Shown: piece by piece, positions 9,015 to 15,789 of the stretch | How the letters are laid out: the number at the start of each line of letters is the position of its first letter | How positions within the stretch are numbered: the first letter of the stretch is position 1 | Source: Eubacteriales bacterium | GTDB taxonomy: Bacteria; Bacillota; Clostridia; Tissierellales; Dethiosulfatibacteraceae | NCBI GenBank assembly: GCA_030694905.1 | Contig: JAUYTY010000061.1 | Span: 1-43,153, forward strand | Reading direction: 5' to 3' | DNA length: 43,153 nucleotides | The notes under the pieces: generated by a model | The model's input: only the letters and a program-made list of their open reading frames with translations | Databases searched by the model: none | What the model was told of the DNA's origin: nothing | Translations under genes and position numbers: made by a program

Positions 9015-10013
9015 ATGGCTTTGTTGATTTTAAGAAAAGATGAGTTGGAAGTGCTTTCTCTGATAAATGGGAACAGAATGAATTCATTCTCTGTTCTGAA
9101 CGGGTTGGTTGGATTTGATAGAGAAAGCTTATTGAATAAAAAAGAAACACACAAGGAAGTGATAGAGGACTTTGTGAATGATGGCGCCATATGGAGAGAT
9201 AAAACCGGGCGGCCCCATTTGATCAGAGAGCTTCAAGGGGTATTTGACATCATCAATAGCCCTGAAAAGACTGTAAGAATCAAGGCTGCTTCCAAAAGGG
9301 AAATGGTATCCTATTACACCTATGTTGGCGAGATGGGTGTTATTTTCTCCATCGGAAAGAATGAGGAATTTTATACCGTAGCCTATCCTTTCAACCAACA
9401 GCTTTTGTCTACCTGGTTTAATGACGAGATTATCGGCGATTTGGGGATAGAAAAGAGGAGCGATGTAAATGCTGATTGGGATTTAAGCGGAGATGAATTC
9501 AGTCTGCTGATGGTGATGATCATATTCAAAAATCACCTTAAGCAAATGGATAGCGATAGACCATTGACGCTTGAATCAATGCGGGATTCAGGTGTATTAG
9601 CATACATCAATGAAAACAACTATTTCAATCTGAACCCGGAGAATGTGCAAAAAATGATGGAACAGGACAATCTGGATACAACTGTTCAAACTCTCTCAAA
9701 CAAGGGCGTTTTGAATATTGATGGTCAAAATATAGATATCCATAAGACGCTGTACAAAGGGTTTGAAAAGGGTAACCTCAGAGAAATAGTTGAAATAAGC
9801 GAGATGACACCATTCATGCGTGGCAAAAATCTATATATTTCCAACGAAGGATTTATGATTTTCGAACCATTGATGATCAAACCCATGAGATGGAGGGTTA
9901 GCATTTTGGGACTGAGGACTTATCCGTTCAGGCTTGTTGAGAGACTGATGGCGTTTGGTCCGGTACAGGCCAGTGATTTATTGAAGAAAGAATTGAAAGA
10001 AAGAATCCGATAA
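9015..10013 (+). CDS. Unrecognised 332-residue protein, third gene of the operon
   Basis: I do not recognise this protein. It has no signal peptide or membrane segment and is probably cytoplasmic. The N-terminal third reads as a helical, possibly winged-helix-like region (LRKDELEVLSLINGNRMNSF). A central alpha/beta segment includes VRIKAASKREMVSYYTYVGEMGVIF, followed by an FNDEI-type strand/helix and a longer helical C-terminus. The alternation of short strands with an aromatic-rich core is vaguely like the layout of EspG-type secretion chaperones; I offer that only as something to test. It starts 11 bases after the membrane protein with a GGGAGG site, and a strong terminator follows, so it closes the operon. 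Its constant companions would be the propeller lipoprotein and the acidic membrane protein. Confidence 0.65.
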   Translation: MALLILRKDELEVLSLINGNRMNSFSVLNGLVGFDRESLLNKKETHKEVIEDFVNDGAIWRDKTGRPHLIRELQGVFDIINSPEKTVRIKAASKREMVSYYTYVGEMGVIFSIGKNEEFYTVAYPFNQQLLSTWFNDEIIGDLGIEKRSDVNADWDLSGDEFSLLMVMIIFKNHLKQMDSDRPLTLESMRDSGVLAYINENNYFNLNPENVQKMMEQDNLDTTVQTLSNKGVLNIDGQNIDIHKTLYKGFEKGNLREIVEISEMTPFMRGKNLYISNEGFMIFEPLMIKPMRWRVSILGLRTYPFRLVERLMAFGPVQASDLLKKELKERIR

Positions 10014-10021
10014 CCAATCTG

Positions 10022-10056
10022 AAATCCCCGGCGCATCATCTATACCGGGGATTTTT
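10022..10056 (+). terminator. Strong intrinsic terminator closing the three-gene operon
   Basis: AAATCCCCGG (10022-10031) pairs with CCGGGGATTT (10045-10054) and is followed by T's. It is a GC-rich perfect stem. Confidence 0.9.
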
Positions 10057-10064
10057 ATATTTTC

Positions 10065-10094
10065 TTGATATCACTTCTTCAAAACTGATATAAT
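10065..10094 (+). promoter_or_regulatory. Sigma-A promoter of the radical SAM gene
   Basis: TTGATA (10065-10070), an 18-base spacer, and TATAAT (10089-10094) preceded by TGA as an extended -10. Confidence 0.7.
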
Positions 10095-10141
10095 GGTTTT
10101 AGTTTTTAAATCAGTTTAATCAAGAAAAGAGGAGTCATAAA

Positions 10142-11416
10142 GTGAGCAATAGAGATTTTATCAATAGAAGCGATGATGGTTCTCTGGTTATACCGGAATC
10201 TATATTAAATAAGACCATGCTAAAAAACCATAGTGAATTAATGATGATAGAGGAGGAGGGAAGGTTGATTCTAGTACCCTCCATTCATTCTTTATCAAGG
10301 CTGTATGTTGAGCCAACTTCAACCTGCAATTTGAACTGTGTCACCTGTATCAGAAGCAGTTGGCATGAAGAATCCGGGTTTATGGGCATGACTGTGTTCA
10401 AAGCTTTGATTGAACAGTTAAGAGAATTCAAGACAATTGGGTCGGTCATGTTCAGCGGATTTGGAGAGCCATTGTCACATCCTGATATTTTAAAGATGAT
10501 AAAGGCATTCAGCGATCTGGGACTCAATACAGAGGTTACGACAAATGGCACACTTTTGGATGATAGTATGGTAGACGGTTTGTTTGAATCGGGATTGAAT
10601 GATTTATGGGTCTCTATTGATAGCGTCACCCCTAACAAATTCAATGAAATAAGAGAGGGTGGGGATTTTGAAAATGTCTATCAAAACTTAAAAAAATTCA
10701 AACTCAAGAATAAGAAGAGCAAACGTAAAATAACGCTTGGCATCGCTTTTGTGGCTACCAAAGACAATGTCGATGAGATGTCGAAATTGAGAGGATTCGC
10801 CGGCAGTGTATGGGCTGAAAAGATATCCATCAGCAATGTCATTCCTTATGACCAAGAGATGGAAGATAAGATGCTTTGCAAGAAAAAGCTGTTCAAACCA
10901 CTCGCCTACAAGGAAGACCAAGAGGACAGGATAGGATTCAAAGAGATTGTAATTCCGGAAATCAGCCTTCCCAAAATCGACTATACCTCGTTAACCAAGG
11001 AAGCCCTGTACGATATTCATAGCTCGATGATGAAAATTAAAAAGCTGGATGAGCCATTCAATGAACACAAGGACTATTGCCGATTCATCAACAAGGGCAA
11101 TGCCTTTATCAGATGGGATGGGATGGTCACACCCTGTATGGGCTTGATACATTCTTATAAGACATATTTGAATGGCAACGAGAGAACTATAAAATCATAT
11201 ACATTGGGAAACATCGCGGAGAAATCATTGATGTCTATTTGGCAATCAGAAGAATATAGACGTTTCAGAGAAGATGTCATGAGATTTGAATTCTCTCCCT
11301 GTGTCCTTTGTGGAGGCTGTCAGGAAGGCAGCTCCAATGAAAAAGACTGCCTAAAAAATGAGTTTCCGGCATGCGGTGGGTGTCTGTGGGCTCAAGGGGT
11401 CATTCAGTGTCCATGA
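10142..11416 (+). CDS. Radical SAM/SPASM protein with AbrB-like N-terminus, likely tungsten oxidoreductase maturase
   Basis: The 424-residue protein starts at GTG 10142 behind GAGGAG. Residues 1-48 read like a swapped-hairpin AbrB/MazE-type domain (GSLVIPESIL...MMIEEEGRLILVPS). The radical SAM cluster motif CNLNCVTC places three Cys at about residues 62, 66 and 69, and FSGFGEPLSHPD gives the SAM-binding GEP region. The C-terminal 110 residues carry about ten cysteines (CRFINKG, TPCMG, CVLCGGCQ, CGGCLW), as in SPASM domains that bind auxiliary FeS clusters. This combination matches the radical SAM maturases associated with tungsten-cofactor aldehyde oxidoreductases, and an aor gene lies at 26343-28229. 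That link rests on family knowledge plus co-occurrence in the window, not adjacency. Peptide modification is the alternative. It is monocistronic. Confidence 0.75.
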   Translation: MSNRDFINRSDDGSLVIPESILNKTMLKNHSELMMIEEEGRLILVPSIHSLSRLYVEPTSTCNLNCVTCIRSSWHEESGFMGMTVFKALIEQLREFKTIGSVMFSGFGEPLSHPDILKMIKAFSDLGLNTEVTTNGTLLDDSMVDGLFESGLNDLWVSIDSVTPNKFNEIREGGDFENVYQNLKKFKLKNKKSKRKITLGIAFVATKDNVDEMSKLRGFAGSVWAEKISISNVIPYDQEMEDKMLCKKKLFKPLAYKEDQEDRIGFKEIVIPEISLPKIDYTSLTKEALYDIHSSMMKIKKLDEPFNEHKDYCRFINKGNAFIRWDGMVTPCMGLIHSYKTYLNGNERTIKSYTLGNIAEKSLMSIWQSEEYRRFREDVMRFEFSPCVLCGGCQEGSSNEKDCLKNEFPACGGCLWAQGVIQCP

Positions 11417-11484
11417 GCAATCAAAAAACCCGTGTTAAATTATCATTATTTTTTCAATAATCTTTATTCATTTAATGTTATACG

Positions 11485-11493
11485 TGATATAAT
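11485..11493 (+). promoter_or_regulatory. Extended -10 promoter of the nucleotidase gene
   Basis: TGA precedes TATAAT (11488-11493). The -35 region is poor. The site lies about 46 bases before the start codon. Confidence 0.5.
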
Positions 11494-11538
11494 TAAATAT
11501 GCGATTTAATCGTGAAAAATAATAAGGGAGGTTTTTTG

Positions 11539-13242
11539 ATGAAAAGCAGAAGATTTATTGTCTTGATTGTTACAGTTGTTTTACTGACCAGCATGATGGT
11601 GTTGCCGGCTTTTGCAACAACCTACGAGGTAGTAAGCGGTGACATGCTCTACAGGATCGCTCAGAAGTATGGTGTGACAGTTCAACAGATAGTAGATGCA
11701 AATGACATTAAAAACCCCGACCTGATTTATCCGGGGGACAAATTACTGATACCAGACGGAACAACACCAACACCAACAGGTGCTGTGGAGATCACTATTA
11801 TTCACACAAACGATGTTCACTCAAGAGTTTCATTTAGCGCAACCGGTGGACTGGGGTATGATAAGCTTTCAACTATAGTTAAAGAGATGCGCGCTAAGAA
11901 TCCAAACACATTGGTTATGGATGCAGGAGATGCTTTCCATGGACAAACTGTATCAACCCTTAATAAAGGTGAGAGCATTGTAAGGATAATGAATGCAGTC
12001 GGTTACGATCTGATGACAGTGGGGAACCATGACTTTAACTATGGCCAGGACAGATTGCTGGAGTTGGAAAAGATGGCTGATTTTGACATCATATCATCTA
12101 GTATTTACAAAGCCGACTATAGCACATTTTTACCATCATATGTCATTAAGGAATTTGACGGCGTAAAGATAGCTGTGTTTGGATTGTCCACACCGGATAC
12201 CACATTCACAACCCATCCGAACAATGTGATTGGTCTTGATTTCTTTGATCCGGTCATTATCGGTAAACTGATGGTAGCGCAGTTAAAAGACAAGGCGGAC
12301 ATAATCGTATGTCTTGCGCATTTAGGATTGGATTCGAGTGGTGATTATTCGAGTGAAAAGGTTGCCATGTATGTGGATGGCATTGATGTTATTGTTGACG
12401 GACATAGTCATACGGCATTACCGGAAGGCAGACTGGTTAACAATACCTTGATAGTACAAACCGGAGATTACATCAAAAATGTCGGTGTCGTGGAGTTGAA
12501 ATTGGCAAAAGGCGTCTTAACCAAGACCGCTAAACACATTACTCATGCTGAAGGCGGGGCTATGGCATCGGATCAGGTGATTGTTGATCTGATAGCTGAG
12601 ATACAAGCAGACAACACTGCCATAACATCTGAAGTGATTGGAACAACGACAATCAAGCTTGATGGTGAAAGAGGATTGGTTAGAACAGGTGAAACAAATC
12701 TAGGAAATCTGATAACAGATGCCATGCTTTATGAAACGGGAGCACAGATAGCATTTACAAACGGTGGAGGGATTAGAGCCTCTATAGATGTAGGTGAGAT
12801 AACAGTTGGTGATGTTATTACTGTTCTTCCTTTTGGAAACTATGTGGTAACCAAGGAACTGACTGGTTCACAGATTGTCGCAGCATTGGAACTTGGAATG
12901 GATACATATCCAGCTGAAAAGGGATCATTCCCTCACATAGCAGGAATGAAAGTGGTCTTCGATCCAGCTAAGGCAGCAGGAGAAAGAGTGGTTTCAGTGA
13001 CAGTAGGTGGAGAGGCAATTGTTCTTGATGAGCATTATTCCGTTGCCACCAATGATTTTATAGCGGCAGGCGGAGATGGCTATACCATGTTCAAAGGTGC
13101 TCCGCATCTTGGCGAATATCAAGGACTGGATGAGGTGTTGATAGACTATATCCAAGTATTTGGAGCAGAGGATTCTGTGGTTGAAGGTAGAATCATGAAA
13201 GTGGATGAAGTTTCCTATCTATATTTTTACTTGGCAGCATAA
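11539..13242 (+). CDS. Secreted LysM-anchored 5'-nucleotidase/metallophosphatase
   Basis: The 567-residue precursor has a signal peptide (basic start, hydrophobic core, cleavage near PAFA-TT). A single LysM domain follows at about residues 28-70 (YEVVSGDMLYRIAQKYGVTV...YPGDKLLIP) and should bind peptidoglycan. A short Thr/Pro linker leads to a calcineurin-like metallophosphatase domain with IIHTNDVHSR, DAGDAFHGQ, GNHDFNYG and VDGHSHT, which supply the bimetal ligands. The C-terminal 5'-nucleotidase domain has FTNGGGIRAS and PFGNYVV. The protein would hydrolyse extracellular nucleotides or nucleotide sugars as a nutrient scavenger held in the wall. Start ATG 11539 follows AAGGGAGG; an earlier in-frame codon at 11512 is rejected. 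The domain order LysM-first is less usual than C-terminal anchoring. Confidence 0.9.
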   Translation: MKSRRFIVLIVTVVLLTSMMVLPAFATTYEVVSGDMLYRIAQKYGVTVQQIVDANDIKNPDLIYPGDKLLIPDGTTPTPTGAVEITIIHTNDVHSRVSFSATGGLGYDKLSTIVKEMRAKNPNTLVMDAGDAFHGQTVSTLNKGESIVRIMNAVGYDLMTVGNHDFNYGQDRLLELEKMADFDIISSSIYKADYSTFLPSYVIKEFDGVKIAVFGLSTPDTTFTTHPNNVIGLDFFDPVIIGKLMVAQLKDKADIIVCLAHLGLDSSGDYSSEKVAMYVDGIDVIVDGHSHTALPEGRLVNNTLIVQTGDYIKNVGVVELKLAKGVLTKTAKHITHAEGGAMASDQVIVDLIAEIQADNTAITSEVIGTTTIKLDGERGLVRTGETNLGNLITDAMLYETGAQIAFTNGGGIRASIDVGEITVGDVITVLPFGNYVVTKELTGSQIVAALELGMDTYPAEKGSFPHIAGMKVVFDPAKAAGERVVSVTVGGEAIVLDEHYSVATNDFIAAGGDGYTMFKGAPHLGEYQGLDEVLIDYIQVFGAEDSVVEGRIMKVDEVSYLYFYLAA

Positions 13243-13268
13243 AGGTTTAATAACACAAGACTTGAACC

Positions 13269-13300
13269 AAAAAGAGGAGATCGTTGATCTTCTCTTTTTT
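13269..13300 (+). terminator. Intrinsic terminator of the nucleotidase gene
   Basis: The stem AAAAAGAGGAGATC (13269-13282) and its partner at 13286-13299 flank a 3-base loop and end in a T run. The next repeat copy begins at the following base. Confidence 0.88.
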
Positions 13301-13431
13301 ATCCGATGACTAACAGTGCTAAGACTCCCACTTCTATCAGTGGGAGATAAGCACTGTAGAGTCCCTGGATAACGGTTTCTAAGGTTCAGATGGCGTTTGA
13401 AACGCCAACTGAACCCAAGAACCCTGTTGAT
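13301..13431 (+). repeat. Structured dispersed repeat, copy A (full, 131 bp)
   Basis: This copy starts ATCCGATGACTAACAGTGCT and ends AAGAACCCTGTTGAT. It folds in two parts. The first is an outer stem CAGTGCT/AGCACTG enclosing an inner stem CTCCCACT/AGTGGGAG. A linker TAGAGTCCCTGGAT leads to the second part, a long stem GGTTCAG-a-TGGCGTTT with its perfect complement, framed by AAC/GTT. A same-length copy with few differences lies at 41630-41760, a collapsed one at 13459-13542, and a 33-bp fragment at 28208-28240. All four have the same orientation. There is no open reading frame. It could be a structured RNA or a non-autonomous transposable element with hairpin ends. Confidence 0.85.
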
Positions 13432-13458
13432 GATTGACAATACTGCGAAATTAGGTTT

Positions 13459-13542
13459 ATCCTATGACTAACAGTGCTAAGACTCCCACTTCTTAAGCAC
13501 TGTAGAGTCCCTGGATAACGGGTTCTAAAGAACCCTGTTGAT
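13459..13542 (+). repeat. Structured dispersed repeat, copy B (collapsed, 84 bp)
   Basis: This copy has the same 5' core (ATCCTATGACTAACAG) and 3' end (AAGAACCCTGTTGAT) as copy A, from which it is separated by 27 bases. Both variable hairpins are removed: the inner CTCCCACT stem loses its partner arm, and the long GGTTCAG/CTGAACC hairpin is gone. The framing stem is perfect here (GGGTTCT/AGAACCC), whereas copies A and C have GGTTTCT. Stem shortening with an intact core suggests that the core or the fold is what is kept. The B3/B4 gene's ribosome site follows 13 bases later. Confidence 0.82.
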
Positions 13543-13568
13543 CATATGTCAAATGGAGGTAGCTTGAT

Positions 13569-14270
13569 ATGAAATATAGCGTAGACCAATGGGTGTTTGA
13601 CAAAAACCCTGGTGTTAGATTTGGAATTATTGTAGGTAAGGCAATCAAAAACTCTGAAACAACGGAAGAGGATTCAAAAATTTTAGAAACAGCTGAACAA
13701 CTATTGCGAAGCAGGATAGAACCTGGAGATCTTAAAAGTCATAAGGATATAGAGATCTACAGAAATGCTCTTTTGTCAGTAGGCATAAATCCCAACAAAT
13801 TTATGAATTCAGTTGAGGCGATGAGTAAAAGGGTTATCAAGGGCGATTTATTGCCACGGATCAATGCCCTGGTTGACAGGTGCAATGCCATAGCATTGGC
13901 TGAAGTAATATCGCTTGGTGGCCATGACCTCAGAGATATTGATGAGGATTTGGAGGTGCGCATTACAACGGACGAAGACACATTCCTGCCATTTGGAGAA
14001 ACGGAGTTTGAGCAGGTAAAAGCTGGAGAGCTGGTTTTTACCAGTGGCAAAAAAATCCAGACAAGACAATGGCTTTGGAGACAGAGCGAGCTTGGGAAGG
14101 TTAGATTGGATAGCACGGATGTGTTTTTTCAGCTGGTTGGTTTTGAGGGTGAGCATGGCGAAAAATTTGACAGAGCTATGCGGGCTCTTGAAAATCTTAT
14201 AATAGACAGATTTGGTGGAAATTTTAATACATACGAGGTGAACAAAAATAATCACAGCATTCAATTCTAA
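13569..14270 (+). CDS. B3/B4 tRNA-binding domain protein
   Basis: The 233-residue product resembles stand-alone B3/B4 proteins, which share the domain that edits mischarged tRNA in the phenylalanyl-tRNA synthetase beta subunit. Characteristic parts are the N-terminal VRFGIIVGKAI strand, the central NPNKFMNSVEAMSKRV and DLLPRINALVDRCNAIALAEVISLGGHDL helix-loop block, and the C-terminal LEVRITTDEDTF...GELVFTSGKKIQTRQWLWRQS segment. A cytoplasmic role in clearing mischarged or damaged aminoacyl-tRNA is inferred from the family; the substrate is not known here. The start follows GGAGGT eight bases upstream. No promoter is obvious. The repeat copies lie immediately upstream, so they may form its leader. 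A terminator follows directly. Confidence 0.8.
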   Translation: MKYSVDQWVFDKNPGVRFGIIVGKAIKNSETTEEDSKILETAEQLLRSRIEPGDLKSHKDIEIYRNALLSVGINPNKFMNSVEAMSKRVIKGDLLPRINALVDRCNAIALAEVISLGGHDLRDIDEDLEVRITTDEDTFLPFGETEFEQVKAGELVFTSGKKIQTRQWLWRQSELGKVRLDSTDVFFQLVGFEGEHGEKFDRAMRALENLIIDRFGGNFNTYEVNKNNHSIQF

Positions 14271-14302
14271 AGGCCGGGAGAAATAACCCAGCCTTTATTT
14301 TG
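14269..14302. terminator. Bidirectional terminator between convergent genes
   Basis: AAAGGC-c-GGG pairs with CCC-a-GCCTTT (14269-14278 with 14287-14296) and T-rich sequence follows. On the other strand A-to-T symmetry gives an AAATAAAGGC arm, so it can also end the yitT-type gene. Confidence 0.75.
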
Positions 14303-14313
14303 TAGAATCATCG

Positions 14314-15201
14314 CTATTGGTTGTCTATCAATGGTTCAAACCCGGCGCCCTTTCCCCAGACAGACGATACAGGCAAGACGTCTATAAATGCCTCCTGGTC
14401 AACCGATGAGATAAAATGCTTGATCATGATAGATTCTCTTGGCGTACAGATGGTTGTCAGCACGGTTTTTTCCATTTTGGTATATCCGCCAATTATTTTA
14501 TATTTAGAAACACCTCTGACCACGGTATTGAGTATATAGTCTTCGATTTCATCGATCTTTTCTGTTATAATTTCCAGCTTGACTTTCTTTGCGCTAAATC
14601 CATAAATAACAGACTCCATGCTTTTTACAAATACAACTAGCGTAACGATGGCATATAAAGCCGTATTGACATTATATTTGATTATGGACAACAGTATTAC
14701 AAGCACGTCAATCATCAGTAACAGTTTGCTGATGCCAACAAAAGGAAAAAGCCTGTTATGCAGGATCTTGGCAATGGTGTCTGTGCCCCCTGAAGCGAAA
14801 CCACTACTGACAACCAGACCGAAGCCACCTCCGGCGATCAGACCATAAAAGATAGCTGCTAGGAACATATCATTCAAATATAGCCTGAAGTCAAGACTTT
14901 CAAATAAAATCAGTATCAATGGGAACAGAATGCTATAGACGATTATTTTTTTGACCTCTTTTTTACCTAAGGTAAGAAGTGTGGCAATTAGAACAATAAA
15001 AGCGAGTATATAGTAATATATAGTGTAGGGAATTCCCATAAAGCCATCTAATAGAATGCTGATTCCTGTTATTCCGGCAGTTATCAGTTCGTTGGGTCTT
15101 AATATGGCTGTGATGGAAAAAGCCAGCAGTGCGCTTCCCAATACCAGCAATGCATAGTCAGTATAAGATTTACGAAGGCTTGAACCCTTTTTTTCTTTCA
15201 T
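14314..15201 (-). CDS. YitT family membrane protein (DUF161/DUF2179)
   Basis: The 295-residue protein has about five to six hydrophobic segments in its first 200 residues. These include the family's ITAGITGISILLDG and the Gly-rich GLIAGGGFGLVVSSGFASGGTDTIA repeat-like block. A C-terminal cytoplasmic DUF2179 domain follows (KLEIITEKIDEIEDYI...RGVSKYKIIGGYTKMEKTVL), a small ligand-binding-like fold. YitT proteins are common in Firmicutes and have no firmly established substrate; transport is presumed. ATG at 15201 is chosen because an AAAAGGAGG lies at the correct distance; a longer version starting at 15243 has none. A TATAAT on the minus strand (complement of 15233-15238) is the likely -10. 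Confidence 0.85.
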   Translation of the reverse strand: MKEKKGSSLRKSYTDYALLVLGSALLAFSITAILRPNELITAGITGISILLDGFMGIPYTIYYYILAFIVLIATLLTLGKKEVKKIIVYSILFPLILILFESLDFRLYLNDMFLAAIFYGLIAGGGFGLVVSSGFASGGTDTIAKILHNRLFPFVGISKLLLMIDVLVILLSIIKYNVNTALYAIVTLVVFVKSMESVIYGFSAKKVKLEIITEKIDEIEDYILNTVVRGVSKYKIIGGYTKMEKTVLTTICTPRESIMIKHFISSVDQEAFIDVLPVSSVWGKGAGFEPLIDNQ

Positions 15202-15332
15202 TTTTTGTACCTCCTTTTCAATATCAGACCATATTATAGACAAATAAATTGTAGAAGTCCAGTATTATTTATTTGATTTAATCCACTGTTAACAAATGGT
15301 CAATAAATCTTTGCATATAGCTAAAATCACAC

Positions 15333-15361
15333 TTGACAGAAACTGTACTAAGAGCTATAAT
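15333..15361 (+). promoter_or_regulatory. Consensus sigma-A promoter of the ytrA-type operon
   Basis: TTGACA (15333-15338), a 17-base spacer, and TATAAT (15356-15361). Both hexamers match consensus exactly. The operator overlaps the -10. Confidence 0.9.
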
Positions 15362-15376
15362 ACAGATATACTGTAT
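15360..15376. promoter_or_regulatory. Palindromic operator for the GntR/YtrA-type repressor
   Basis: ATACAG-ATATA-CTGTAT is a perfect palindrome starting inside the -10 box. A second copy of the decamer TATAATACAG at 15384-15393 repeats the one at 15356-15365, giving a half site 28 bases downstream. Its position suits autorepression by the first gene of the operon. Confidence 0.7.
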
Positions 15377-15411
15377 GAATCATTATAATACAGTCGAAAG
15401 GAGGACGGGTG

Positions 15412-15789
15412 ATGATTAGCTTTGATCAAAACAGTTCAAAACCAATTTATGAACAAATTTATGAGCAATTCGTCAAACTTATAAGCAATAAAGTTCTCAA
15501 GACTGATGAACAGTTGCCATCCGTCAGAGATTTGGCATCCTCTGTCAGGATCAACCCCAATACTATACAGAGGGCCTATAAATTACTGGAAAGTAAAAAC
15601 TACATTTATTCTGTGCCTGGCAAGGGAAACTTTGTATCCAAGGCGGAAAATTTGATTTCTGCAGAATTGGAAAGGGCTGAAAACCAATTCGTCAGAAGCA
15701 TTAAAGAAATGAAAATATTAGGGGTAACCGACGAAAGGGTCATGGACCTGACCCAAATGACTTTGAAGGGAGTTGATAGCGATGCTTAA
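15412..15789 (+). CDS. GntR family regulator, YtrA subfamily
   Basis: The 125-residue protein is almost only a GntR winged-helix domain: PIYEQIYEQFVKLISN, LPSVRDLASSVRINPNTIQRAYKLLE and the wing YSVPGKGNFVS. A short C-terminal helix takes the place of a large ligand domain, which defines the YtrA group. Such proteins repress the ABC transporter genes that follow them and respond to cell-envelope stress. I use ATG 15412 (AAAGGAGG seven bases upstream) rather than the GTG three bases earlier. The gene overlaps the ATPase gene by eight bases, so the two are translationally coupled. The palindrome at 15360-15376 is its probable binding site. Confidence 0.9.
   Translation: MISFDQNSSKPIYEQIYEQFVKLISNKVLKTDEQLPSVRDLASSVRINPNTIQRAYKLLESKNYIYSVPGKGNFVSKAENLISAELERAENQFVRSIKEMKILGVTDERVMDLTQMTLKGVDSDA

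Noticed and set aside
13301-13542. CRISPR array
   Set aside because: Copies A and B are two long structured units with different lengths, no regular short spacers, and no cas genes nearby.
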